This document shows, piece after piece, positions 10,780 through 21,433 of a stretch of DNA of 64,000 nucleotides. Both the position numbers and the translations under genes were made by a program. This DNA comes from Geosiphon pyriformis (lineage: Eukaryota; Glomeromycota; Glomeromycetes; Archaeosporales; Geosiphonaceae), in NCBI GenBank assembly GCA_016748015.1, contig JAAOMT010000295.1, positions 998,604 through 1,062,603 on the forward strand, written 5' to 3'. Every line of letters begins with the position of its first letter. The stretch's first letter is position 1. Under the pieces are notes generated by a model. The model saw nothing but the letters and a program-made list of their open reading frames with translations, was not told the origin of the DNA and searched no databases.

Positions 10780-12546
10780 GCTGGCAACAGTCAATTTGGA
10801 CATGTCTTTGTTTACCACAATAGTGGCAGATACACATTTCCTGTTGCCACTGTTGATTGGTCAATGAAGATGGACGTAGTTGATTTTGTGCATGATTAGA
10901 GTTTCTTTGATTATTGCGTCGTTGTGGAGGCTAATAAATGGCGTGATTGTTAGCTAAGTATCCTTCCAATTTCTTATTAATTGATTCACTGAACTTCTCC
11001 AATTTGGAATCCAATTCAGATGATCTGTTCATTACTAGATTAACAGCTTGGGCATGATTAGTCTCTGACTTAGCAAATTCAAAATCTCTGGTGTGTGTGA
11101 CTGTGTTCTGAAGGGTGCCTGGATGTAACGGACATACATGTTGCAAGATGCTGCTGTGCAGACCATGGATAAACTGGTTGAGTATCTGTGGTGCTGTGAA
11201 ATAGTTGGTGTCAATTGCTTGAATTTGGCGCAGGTTTCGATAGAAGTGTCCCAGGTAAGTGGTGACTGCTTCAGTTTCTCCTTGTTTCATGGTGGTGAAT
11301 GTATTGACTAGGCAATTGATGCTGTTATTGTTGCTGAAGTATCTTTAGAATTCTGTTTTGAAGGCATTGAAATCTTGTGGTTTATTAACCAAGCTTTGAT
11401 ACCATGAATTGGCAGTATTTTTGAGAAAGTAGAGAATGGCTTGTATTGCTCAGACGTCATTCCATCCATTGGCTGTGATGGTCTTTTCTACATCATTTAG
11501 CCATACTTGAGCATCATTCTTTTTGCCAGTAAAGTTGTCAAGTTTTGCAATTGGTACGTAGGCCATTGGATCTAAGTTAGGTGGTTGTGATGGCTGTTGA
11601 AGCAGTTGTTGTTGTACTGATTATTGGAGTGGTAGTTGAAGTGGCTGTTATATGGGTTTGACTATGAGATTAATCGGCAGTTGATCGATAACGATTACCA
11701 GAGATAAGTTTTGCTGATTAATTAATTCAAAGTTTGGATTGTTCTGCCTTTGATGATTCAGAGTTTCGATTTCTGAATTTTCTAGATTTAGATTTTGCTG
11801 AGTTTGAAAATTTGGGATTTCAACTTTTGGGTTTTCAGTGATTGGGTGCTGGTAAGTGAATTCTTGATCCTCTGATTTTTTTTCCTTTTTTTCTGATTCT
11901 GCTGCTTCTCATGAATCAGAGATTCTGAAATCAAGTAGAGGCAGTAGTAATTGAAGTCCTGATGGGGTTGATGATCGTGAATTAAATCCCTCAAAGTATT
12001 CACCATATGATCCTAATAATTCTGTTTTCCTTTGTCTACTTTGGAATAGAAATCGTCCAAATGCTGATGTCGCAGTTGATGAAAACATATCTGTTGATGA
12101 TATGTTAATGGTGCTTCCAGGTGTATAGTGGTAGGATGGGTTGCTTGGGATTCAATTCTGTTTTTCTTCCAAGTAGGTGGCTGTATTTTTCTGGGTGTTA
12201 CTGCTGGTGTTTGTAGTTTTCCCTTGCTTTTACTAACATATGTAATTGGATATCTTTGTTGAGTGTGGTGTTCAATTTCTTTGTTGATCTCAGTAATAAT
12301 GGATGCGAAATTATGATTTGTTGGCAGGTTGGTGTTTTGAATTAACTCCCTATAGAAAGTTTCCCTTGCTGATTCAGTATTCACTGGTGTTCCTAATAAA
12401 GAGGAAATCTTTTTGTTGACATAGAAATTGAAGGCTAATTTGGCGGATATATGATTGTGATTTAATCCCAAATATTGACAATAGTATTGAAATAAGAATT
12501 TTGCGAATCCTAAATGGTTTGCTTCTATATTTTCTGATTCTGCCAC
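10780..12546 (-). pseudogene. Inner Gypsy gag (N-terminal region, capsid-like domain and zinc knuckle)
   Basis: Going downstream on the - strand, an N-terminal open stretch (12013-12546, starting MAESENIEANHLGFAKFLF) is followed by a Gln/Lys-rich part (11788-12006). A retrotransposon capsid-like segment lies at 10931-11565, with AQVWLNDVEK, AILYFLKNTANSWY and YLGHFYRNLRQIQ. A CCHC knuckle follows. At least two stops interrupt the capsid part: a TGA where Trp is plausible and a TAG in AIY*PPQRR that fits CAG. The position directly after the 5' LTR, and the order capsid then CCHC, support gag. The N-terminal ~180 residues have no recognised domain. Confidence 0.8.
10787..10828 (-). other. CCHC zinc knuckle of the inner Gypsy gag
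   Basis: The - strand reads CHYCGKQRHVQIDC, an exact C-x2-C-x4-H-x4-C nucleocapsid knuckle. It is preceded by an Asn/Gln/Arg-rich basic linker, as expected for an RNA-binding gag C-terminus. Confidence 0.9.
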
Positions 12547-12587
12547 TTTTAGATGGTGTCTGTTGGTGCTGGTTCTTTGTAGGATTA

Positions 12588-12606
12588 GACCTCACAGGAA
12601 GCACCA
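12588..12606 (-). other. Primer-binding-site candidate of the inner Gypsy element
   Basis: Read on the - strand, two bases after the 5' LTR end (…GTAACA) comes TGGTGCTTCCTGTGAGG, which starts with the TGG expected opposite a tRNA CCA end. I could not assign the primer tRNA. Confidence 0.5.
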
Positions 12607-12608
12607 AA

Positions 12609-13470
12609 TGTTACAGGTGATTATTTCTGCTATTGAATTGAATAACAAACCCATAACTTGGTGCTCAAAAGCTACTTCCATGGATGAGGTTCTGCAAGTT
12701 TTGTATCTGAAGGTTTTGATGGAGTCCTTTGTATAATGAACAGAGATTCAATAGTGTCGATAGTAGATGTATCTCTCCAAGAGTTTTTCCAATTTCTTTC
12801 TCAGCATAGTGACCGAATTTAGTCTGGCAGTTATGCCCTTCTGGTAAGCTATCCAATAATATATAAAATCCTACCCTTATTTCTGGGTCTTTTACCAGGC
12901 TATCCTTGACATCAATAACTCAGTGCTTAATCTTTTTAATCAATTAGTATATAACAACAAAATCAAAAGAAAGAAAATAAAATAAAAAAAATAAAATAAA
13001 GAAAATAGAGAAAATAAGCCAAGGCAATTTGGTATGTTAGTATCTCGTCAATAGTCATGATCAAGAGCTATTGTTCCAGTGTAGTTAAGTATCAATTATT
13101 ATCAACACTTCATGTTGATAGTAGAAAGTAAGTTGAGATATGGAATAATTATTTATTTGATGATTGGGAACTGGAATGTTGTTTAGATTAAATCTAAACT
13201 GGGAGGTCTGTCTTTTCAGCTTCTAATCCTGCTGCTATATATACATAATTGAGATTTCTCAATTCCTTGATTCTTCACGACAGGAATTCTGGAATTCCTG
13301 GAATCCTGTGATTCTTTTAAGAGAAATCCTGGAATTCTGGAATCCTGAAATTCCTGGAATTCTGCAATTCCTAAGAGGAATCCTGGAATTCCACATTTAC
13401 TATGCCTACTTCTAATTGGCTAATATCTACTGACTAATAATACTATATTTTCTATATTCTATGAGTAACA
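12609..13470 (-). repeat. 5' LTR of the inner Gypsy element
   Basis: Partner of 3295-4171. On the - strand it begins TGTTAC(TCAT) and ends CCTGTAACA. U3 has the GGAATTCC-type short-repeat array (about 13280-13395) followed by a TATATATAG element (about 13235-13245), plausibly the promoter TATA box. An AT-rich block with repeated AAAATAAA units (12960-13015) lies downstream in the element's sense. Confidence 0.93.
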
Positions 13471-14062
13471 ATGTCATAAACTTTTCTCCCCTTACTACCC
13501 TTAAACAAATGACCTAGTGGAACATTTCAATAAAACATTATGTGAAACTCTAGCCAAAACCAGTGAAGAAACAAACTTATGGGACAAAGTACTGCTTTCA
13601 GCTTTGTTTGCTTATAGAACTGTGAATCATAACATAACAAGTTATGAATCTTTTTATCTGCTCTATGGATGCATGGCAATACTACCAATAGAAACTGATA
13701 TTGAAACAATACCCTTTGAAGAGATCACAATAGGAAATTACAAAAACATTTTGCAAAGAAGACTTGGTACCATTCTTGACTCCTTAATAGAAGCACGAAT
13801 AATTGCTTTTGAAAAAATAAAACAGTTCCAAAAAAAGCTTAAAAAAAAAAAACTTATAAAACACTTTCTTTAAGTGTTAGTGACTTGGTATTAGAATATT
13901 GTTCAAACAGAGACAATGTCTATGGTAATAAATTTTCTAGCCAATGGAAAGGACCCTTTTTAGTCAACAAAGTTTTGAACAATGATTTTTATATTCTTCA
14001 AGATCAATCTGAAACAATCTTTAATGATTATCCTGTTCATGATACATGACTCAAGAAATATT
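13471..14062 (+). pseudogene. Outer Gypsy integrase, C-terminal part (resumes after the inner element)
   Basis: This continues the integrase frame cut at 3294: LFSPYYP, a TAA at 13502-13504 (one change from CAA, Gln), then TNDLVEHFNKTLCETLAK, which supplies the catalytic Glu of the DDE triad. Next come WDKVLLSALFAYRTVNH and the C-terminal SH3-like GPF motif (QWKGPFLVNKVLNNDFYIL, about 13938-14000). A TGA at 14047-14049 sits where Trp is expected before LKKYYKRPDW. A frameshift in a run of A near 13840 also breaks it. Confidence 0.88.
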
Positions 14063-14660
14063 ATAAACGACCTGATTGGCTGCCTGTTGTAGTAATACCA
14101 ACTCAAATAATCAGCAAAAATTAAGTATAAATAAATACATTATTCCCAAAACAGAGGTATCTTCAATTGACATGAACAATTATTTTCTGAATCAAAACAT
14201 TCAAAATGCCTTCTATACTCTTCATGAGTATTGGATCAAAAACTATCCAAATGCTACTCTGATTATTGAAAAACAAACCACCATAACTGATAACAGTAGA
14301 ACACATACTGTTATTAGACCAAAGAAAACCACTACCAAAAGAAAAAAAATTGGTAGTAAAATGGACAAATATCTGTTGGAAAGTATAACAGCAGCTATAT
14401 TCTCACCTTCCAACACAATTGGAAAAACACTTCAAGAAATCTTATTCATTGACAAAAACTTGTCATATGGAAGGCAATTAAAACTCTATAGTTACCTTAG
14501 TGAAATCATAGAAAATATGAAACTCATGAAGAAAACAACTTCAGAGATACAGACAGAAATTTTAGGCATTATATGATTAGATGTTTCAAGAGTTTTAACT
14601 ATTGCTAAAAGAGCCAAAACTCTAATACAAAGATTTGGTCTCCTGAATACAAAACTCATT
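14063..14660 (+). pseudogene. Outer Gypsy pol: post-integrase C-terminal extension
   Basis: After KRPDWLPVVVIP the sequence holds a 166-codon open stretch (14076-14576), Lys/Thr/Ile/Asn-rich. It contains a basic patch TTTKRKKIGSKMDKYLLE and helix-like segments. After a short interruption, codons continue to about 14660. No known domain is recognised. The inner element has a comparable tail in the same position. Confidence 0.55.
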
Positions 14661-14797
14661 TTGCCTTAAGTGTTATATATCTTATCAACAAAAGACTTCA
14701 ACAAACTAGTTAGCTTTGAGTTAGATAAAACCCTTCCAATAGATTACACCATAAATAGCTTAATTTTGCTAGAGCTCAATCTCTTTGGAGAGGATGA

Positions 14798-15085
14798 TGT
14801 TATGGTTGAAACTTATATTTTTTATTAATTATCACATGTATTAGCCACTGATGTCATATAAATTAGCCATTCTATTTTTAATAAGTAATTATTGACCTGA
14901 TCAATAACCTAACCATTGATCTGATTATTAACCTGATCATTAATCTGATCAATGATCTGATCATTAACTTGATCATTAATCTGGTTGTTGACTTGATTAT
15001 TGACCACTTTTGATAGCTATATAAGTAATGAATCTCTTAACTGTAGAAATATATGAAATAAAAGAAAAAAAGAAATAAAATAACA
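14798..15085 (+). repeat. Probable 3' LTR of the outer Gypsy element
   Basis: A purine-rich run GGAGAGGATGA (14788-14797) precedes TGTTATGG, and ATAACA ends at 15085, giving a TGTTAT/ATAACA inverted pair. Inside are a TATA-like GCTATATAAG (about 15015) and AATAAA signals (about 15057-15080). The 5' partner lies outside the window, so the right boundary is uncertain; a second candidate end is TGAACA at 15147. Confidence 0.5.
14895..15002. repeat. Nine-copy 12-bp minisatellite (A-C/T-CTGATCATTA type) in the outer LTR
   Basis: Nine consecutive 12-mers such as ACCTGATCATTA, ATCTGATCATTA and ACTTGATTATTG fill exactly 108 bp. The TGATCA core is palindromic. It lies in the probable U3 upstream of the TATA-like site. 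Confidence 0.85.
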
Positions 15086-15540
15086 ACTTCATCTCAATTC
15101 TTCTCTTATCGCTAATTTCTCTTTTCCTACTTTCAAGTATCTGAACATCTTAAAGATAAAAGATTACTTGTTAGTTATTCCTTACCCTTTTCCTAAAATG
15201 TGTAATTGCAACATTTGAAGATTATTAAATAAAACGTGACTGAAAAACACATTTGATACTTGATATTGAATTCTAAGAGTGCTGACGTGAGACATAGAAT
15301 TATACCAAGTGTGATCATTTGTTAACAGTATGGACTATCCCTCTACCTTTAGATTCTCCAGTTATCTTTTGAAAAGAATAGTAACTAAGATATTTTATGA
15401 GACTGATCTTACACATTGAATTCATACTTATTCAATTTGCTCTTTAAAGTTGAATTTCCTTTGATTATTCTCATTACCTTACAATCCTGTTCTCTCTTGC
15501 TATCTATTAGCTTGTTACTTCAACCCATAATACTATAAAT
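15086..15540. other. Junction between outer Gypsy and LINE A; no gene seen
   Basis: Mixed-composition DNA without a supported ORF. It may hold the 5' untranslated part of LINE A or pre-insertion flank. No clear target duplication of LINE A was found. Confidence 0.4.
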
Positions 15541-15543
15541 CTA

Positions 15544-17480
15544 GTGGACACTTCTGCTGATAGTTCTGGTATTGGTTTGGCTGGATTGGGGATCCAGTCA
15601 AGCCACAAAAAAAAAGCTCATGTGAATAGTGTGTACTCTCATGGTTTGTTATTTAAAAAGCCAAAGATACTTGTAGCTGATGATGTGGTTGATTTGTCTG
15701 CTGGCCCTTTGAGCTTAGAAGATATTAGTAGTGCTGGTATTAAGCCTGTGGTGTCTTGAGGAAACAAAGTTGGCAGTGTTTTTAGCAGTGTAAGTAGTCT
15801 CTTGAATGTTAAAAATATAGAAAATACAGTTGCTGAAAAAACCAGTTATGTAGAATCTGATGAGAATAATAATATGAATAAAACAATGCTGAGAAAAACT
15901 CATATGTGGATGTACATACTGGGCAATCTATTGAAGCAATTTTTATTCAAACATATGAGTAATAATGATGTTGTGGTGGATTTTCTTTCTTATGTAGTTA
16001 TTGGGCCCAATTAATTGCTGCTGCTCAAGTTATGTGCTCTAGAGAAATGGAGCTTTAATTTGACAAAATCTTTCACACTTGATATTGAGATTTTGGCTGT
16101 ACCTAAAAAGACTATTATTGACAAGTTGATAACTGTGAAAAAAAATTTTTTTGTGTTGATGGATTTGAGAGAGCTTCAACTTTCTCAAAATTCTCAGAGA
16201 TTATTAGATCTTTATTTACTTCTGAAATGAGTTTGAAAAAGGCAAAAGAATTGGCTGTCAGTAAGAAAATTCCAGTTAATAGTAATATTAGGCAGATAAA
16301 CAAATGCACAAATCAGAAAATTGTTGTGAAGGAGATTCCAGTGAATCTTTTCAAATCAGTTGTGAAATCTGTTTTTTCTAAATTTGACAAAATTATTTCA
16401 ATCAAAATGCAACTAATTGGTCTTTGACAAAAGACCTTAGTAGAGTTTGAGTTATTAGATGTAGCTAGTTTGGTTGCTTTCAAATAGTCATTGTTTATGG
16501 GAAAAAATTTGATGTGTGTGGTTTTGGCTGTTAGTAATAAAAAATTGTGGATAACAAGGGATTATCATTGGGCTCTGTTATATACTCTCCCAGTTAGAAT
16601 CATAGCTCATAACTTATCTGATTTATTGGACTCATATGGTGGGAAAACTTGTTTTATTGGCTACAATCCAGTTATATATGCTTATGATAGATGTGCAATG
16701 GTTTGTTTTGATAGTGAAAAATTGAGAAACAATGTCATTGGTTTTCTGCCAGTTTTCAAGAATGTGAATTTGAGATGGGCTGGTCTTTCTCTGGTATGCT
16801 GTGCTAAGTGTAACCAATTTGGTCATGTTTTTGATAATTGTTTTATGAGTAAGAATTCTGGTGCTCATGAAAAATGAGTGGTGACCTCTCAAGATTGGGT
16901 CTGCTTGGCCAGTATATATAGGAAGAAGCAGACACTTATTGCTCGCCCAGTCTTTTTTAATAATAAAACTTGAATGCAGGTTGCCAGTAGTTCTCTTTCC
17001 AATGTTGTTTTTTTGGTATTATTAGGTGTTAAAGTGGTTTTGGGTGTGGAATTTTTTTATGCTGCTTCTGCTTCCTATGGTGTTTCTAGTTTTAATAATT
17101 GTTTGGTCTCTTTGGAGCACTCTCTGAAGCTTTTGGCAGACCAGGTTTCTGACATCTTGAAAAAATTAAGCTTTGTTGAATTGGTGCCTCTGCTGTCTAC
17201 TTTTCAGGTGTCTCTTTTGGTTGTTTCTGCTTCTTTGGCATCTAATTTAGATTCAAACATGACTTTAGATGGTGTGTTAGCACTGTTCACCTTTTTTTTC
17301 CTTATTGTTAATGATGTAATCTCTGATTTCAGTCCCAGCAGTTCAAAGATTCTGACCACCAAAGTGTGTGGTTTGGAGTTAAAAATGGTGGTTTTGGAAG
17401 TGTCAATCCATTTGGTGCTGGCTAGATTGGATTTTTTAGGCTCTGGTTTGAGTTTTTTATCCTCCTCTTTTTCTCAATGA
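15544..17480 (+). pseudogene. LINE A ORF1 (RRM-like fold plus CCHC knuckle)
   Basis: The frame starts MDTSADSSGIGLAGLG. It is interrupted by a TGA at 15757-15759 (Trp position) but continues in the same frame through NTVAEKTSYVESDENNN. A shift occurs in the A/T homopolymer near 16138-16152. Downstream, 16227-16427 gives KEIPVNLFKSVVKSVFSKF-DKIISIKMQLIGL, RRM-like. After stops at Trp positions, 16491-16877 contains CCAKCNQFGHVFDNC, a C-x2-C-x4-H-x4-C knuckle (about 16799-16842). The last part (16974-17480) is Ser/Leu/Val-rich and ends VLARLDFLGSGLSFL. It presumably bound element RNA. Confidence 0.78.
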
Positions 17481-18240
17481 GTAGTCTGGCTTGGAGGTTT
17501 GTTACATGTAATGTTCAAAGTATTAATGTTCCTGCTAAGCAAAAAGATGTTATTCAATAACATTTGAGCTCGGGTAATATGATGTCTTTTATTACAGAAA
17601 CTAAGTTGTGTTTTAGTGTCAAACTTTGAATTGCCAATAAATTTGATGGTGTACAAATATTCATATCTGGTCTAAAGAAGAGCTATCTTGGTGTTGGTAT
17701 GGATGTTATTATGAACAATTTCTTGGTTTATCATGTTTCTAAGATGAAAAATGTTCTAGAGAGAATTATTTCAGTGTGGCTTCTGTTTAAAAGCAAGTTT
17801 TTAGTCACTGTTTTGGGTTTGTACACTGGTACTTTGGCTGAAGTTAGGTTTGGTCAGGCTTCAGAGGTGAACTCTCTAATTGCAAAGGCTGTTAACTTCA
17901 GCACTTTCATGGCTTTGAGTGGTGATTTTAATAAAAGTGGATCTGAAAGGAGTGCAAGTTTCAAGTTTTGTCTGAATTTGGGCTTGGTTAATTTTTTTGT
18001 GAGCCATTTTTTGGTCAAAGCTGCTACATAGAACAATTCAAGAGGAGTCGAAAAGTCTATTTACTATATTTTTGTTAGTAGAAACTTGGCTTCAGCAGTT
18101 GCAGATTATGTAATTGGCTCTGTTTTCAACTTTTTTGATACTAATCACAAGGCTGTTATAGTGTCTATCAGTTTAGATGGCCTCTTGAATGGCCACTTGA
18201 ATAGCTTGTGCAAACAGGCAAATAAGGATCATTAAAAGTT
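17477..18240 (+). pseudogene. LINE A ORF2: AP-type endonuclease domain
   Basis: ORF2 begins MSSLAWRFVTCNVQSINVPAKQ; its ATG overlaps the ORF1 stop as ATGA (17477-17480). The endonuclease shows FITETKL (catalytic Glu region), MALSGDFNKSG (the GDFN motif) and FDTNHKAVIVSI near the end. The last motif is S/T-D-H in active enzymes; here Asp is Asn (codon AAT at 18143-18145). Stops occur at several places, including 17560 and 18029-18031. The enzyme class nicks target DNA to prime reverse transcription. Confidence 0.8.
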
Positions 18241-20330
18241 TAATATTAAGAATGCAGATAGTGCCAAGTGGACTAAATTTGGGTTTTGTATAGCTTCTAA
18301 GCTTTTATTGGTAGAGAACAAACTTACTAATGCCAAGGCATATGGTAATATGGATGCTATATGGGTAATTCTGGAGAAAATAATGGTGGAATCAGCTGAT
18401 GAGATATTTTTGAAGCATTGGTTTAGTGAGTTTCAATGTTTAAAGAACAAACATTCTTCCAGGTTTTTTGGGTTGGAAATGTTAACTGCCAAAATTGTTA
18501 AGAAATTTAATTCTGGTGATATTATTAAGATTAATTGTCTTGTGAGAACTTGGTCAACCTTAAATAAAACTAAAGCCCATGTTTTCACTAACTTGATTCT
18601 TTCAGATAACTATCCAGTATTTATTCTCAAACATTTGTCTTTGATTTGTAAGAATTATAGAAAGTTTAAAATGTATGAATCAAAATTGGCTAAAAAAATG
18701 TCTATTAAAAAGGTAATCGAGAAACAAATGGAAAAGTTTTGTTCTAATAAAAGTGGCATGATCAGAAGTGTTTTAGACCAATCCTTTCGTAAAATGGTGT
18801 TAAATCACTTGGTGGTAAATAAAAAGCTAGTTGTAAAGTCGACCAAAATTAAATTTAATGTAAATAAAATTATGGAGAGTTGGACAAAGAAGCAAATAGT
18901 GCCTCCAGCTTTGCCCAATCTTTGGGTTCACCAGTATGCACCTTTGGATTATGTGAAAAATAATATCTTTTTTGGTGTGATACATCCTATCAACTTAAGC
19001 AAATTGTTTTTGGTCATCAGTGACTTACCTAATGGAAAGACTATAGGCTTGTCTGACATTTCTAATGAACTATAGAAGCATGGTGGTGATGCAGTAGTAG
19101 GTTGTCTGTTAAGGCTGCTAAATGTGTGCTTGGATGTGAGGGGTATGCTTGTTTTATGAAAAAAAGCATGGGTATTGATGATTCCAAAACCCTATAACTG
19201 AGATGGAGTTCTTATGAACACTTGTCTTATTGTCTTGATTGAGATTTCAAGAAAGATTCTTTCTAAGATTCTATCTGACTATATTTTGTTTGTCTGCAGT
19301 AAATTTAGCATTTTCTATGATAATAACTTTTCAGTGCTGAGAGGCACTTTTACACAGTCTTCAGTGTTTGCTGTTGGGTCTGTTATTAAAGATATTCTCG
19401 AAAAGAATAGAGAAATTTGGTTGGTCTTATAAGATATGCAAAAGATTTATAATTCTATTAGTTGGTACTATCTGAAAGCTAGCTTGTTGTGGATCAAAAT
19501 GTGTGATAGGTTTATAAAATTTTTTGGTAGTATACATGAGAATAGGATTAATAGGGTTATAACTGATTTTGGTCTATCTGATAGCTATAGAGTGTGTAAT
19601 GGATTGAATTAGGGTAAAGTCTTTTCACCTCTTCTCTAGAGAATTTTTTATGATCCACTTTTGTGTAAGATTAAGAGACATGAGCATTTGTGTAAATACC
19701 AGATTGATACTAAGTTTGTTTCAAAAATGGGCAAGATTGAAAATAGTGGTGGGATAACATTTTATTTTGTGGCTGGTGTATTTGTTGATGACACAATTTG
19801 GATCAGGAGCTGCTAGACTTCAATTCAGTATGCTTTGAACATTGCCAGTAAATTCTTTGATATCAATGATATTTTCATTAACAATAATAAAACAGTCACT
19901 ATCCTCATTAATTAGGGTGTTAATATTGCTTCTTTGAGTATTTGTGATCAGCCAATTTTGATTGCTAAAAAGGGTAAAGTGCATTATTATCTAAGAATTT
20001 TTTTGTCTACTGAAGGACTGTTTAGGCTGAGTGTTGCCAAAACTCATTCTGATATTTGCTTTTTTGTTAATATTGTGTTAAGAATAGTTATTACAGATAA
20101 GCAGTTTTCATATTTGGTATCAGCTGTCTTGCAGCCTATTATTAGCTACTGGATTCAATTCAGTTTTATTTCATCAAATTTTTGTTGCAAGTGGAATGTC
20201 ATGATTAGAAAAAGACTTAAACTTAAGGCATGCCTTCTCCATGACTTTTCTAATGTGGTTTTGTATTACTCTTTGTTGTATGGTCTAAAAACCTTCAAGC
20301 AAATTTAGTCTGAGAGTAAATTAGCTGCTG
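18241..20330 (+). pseudogene. LINE A ORF2: reverse transcriptase
   Basis: The thumb/finger region starts in 18308-19075 and includes SDLPNGKTIGLSDISNEL, followed by a TAG at 19073-19075 where Trp is expected. Then come 19214-19432 (FSVLRGTFTQSSVFAVGSVI) and the palm segment: LVL-stop-DMQKIYNSISW, the NGLN-stop-GKVFSPLL stretch, and the catalytic box VFVDDTIWI (19778-19804), with both Asp codons intact. The region continues through 19934-20308. Interpretable stops are at Trp or Gln codons (for example TAA at 19432-19434 and TAG for the Gln of GLDQG). Confidence 0.85.
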
Positions 20331-20700
20331 TGTTCTTTTTTTCTAATGCTTTGAACATTCTTGGGCACTTGTTCAATCATAGATTTTTGGATATACAGAT
20401 CATGGACTGGGCTCTTTTAAATCCCTTGCAGTTTTCTGTCAAGTTATGTGTTAGTCCTGTGAACAACTTTTTGGCTGGCATGGTAAAAATTTTTTTATGC
20501 AATAAGCTGTCTTTGGCAAATAATCTGTCTAATGTTTTTTGTAATCCTGGTGCTTTTCCTATGTCACTGATATTGGGGAACACTCTTTACTTCAGTTTTG
20601 TGTGTTCTTTGAAGTGTTTTGGTGTTGTATTTGACAATAGGCTGTTAGATAAGAAGGGATGTGTGATGGATTGGAAAACTTTTTGTTAGTGGAAAAAACT
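20330..20700 (+). pseudogene. LINE A ORF2: region between RT and RNase H
   Basis: A 119-codon open stretch (20330-20689) ending DWKTFC and a TAG, followed by KKLDPRRPVPFWF. It is Leu/Phe/Asn-rich. It follows the RT and is probably in the same original ORF; no separate domain is recognised. Confidence 0.6.
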
Positions 20701-21433
20701 TGATCCAAGAAGACCTGTTCCTTTTTGGTTTAAACAAACATCTCAATTTTTGCATAATAATAGTGCTCTGTTATCTGATTTTGTGAGAGCTGACTGGCTT
20801 TCTGGTTTAAGCATTTTGAAATTTTCTGTTGTAAGAAGTAGTTTGCATGAGATTTGGTCTGGTTTATTTGATGTTTTCACAGATGGTTCATTGAAAAATC
20901 TTGGCTCAACTGATGTTACCAGTAGTGCAGCTGTGTACTTTCCTGCTGTGAATTTTAGTCTTGGGGTTAGGGTTCAGGGATTGTTGTCTTCTACTTTGGC
21001 TGAATTACAGGCTGTTGCTTTAGTGCTAGAGTGTGTTCCATCTTCTTGTACAGTGGCATTGTATATTGACAGTCAAGCTGCCATTGATGCTTGTATGTCT
21101 AAAATGTTTTCTGCTGTGCCTGACTTCCATACTCCATGCTGGGTGAAAAAACATTACATTTTTAATTTAATTCATAAGAAAGACATTAGTGTGAAATGGA
21201 TAAAGATTAAAAGTCATTCTGGGATTTGTGGCAATGTAAAGACTAATACTGCTGCTAGTAATACTATGTGCTCTTGGTTTTCTTTGCCAGTGGGAGTACA
21301 GAAACATTTTTTGGTGACTGAGGGCATGGTTGTATTTGGCAATGCCCAGCATTTGTTCAAAATTTGTACAGATCTGTTTGTTATGCTTGTTGGAAAGTCA
21401 GACTTGGTTGCAATATTATTCCAAATGAGTTGA
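20701..21433 (+). pseudogene. LINE A ORF2: RNase H domain
   Basis: An open stretch of 227 codons (from 20750). It shows the RNase HI pattern: VFTDGSLKN (first Asp, about 20875), STLAELQAVALVLE (Glu, about 20993-21030), LYIDSQAAIDAC (second Asp, about 21060) and WIKIKSHSGICGNVKTNTAA, where KxHSG...N carries the last residues; the final Asp of the GNxxAD motif is Asn (NTAA). RNase H in a LINE ORF2 degrades the RNA strand of the hybrid. Confidence 0.87.

Larger units (their letters stand above)
3295..13470 (-). mobile_element. Inner Ty3/Gypsy LTR retrotransposon carrying a dUTPase, nested in the outer Gypsy
   Basis: The element runs right to left. Its 5' LTR is 12609-13470 and its 3' LTR is 3295-4171. 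Both have TGTTAC at the left edge on the + strand and end in TAACA (right copy GTAACA), giving a short terminal inverted repeat. Internal order on the - strand is gag with a zinc knuckle, protease, Cys-rich region, dUTPase, RT, RNase H, integrase, long C-terminal tail, polypurine tract. All coding regions carry scattered stops, so this is a full-length but dead copy. The outer integrase reading frame resumes just beyond 13470, which proves nesting. No matching target duplication is visible. Confidence 0.92.
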
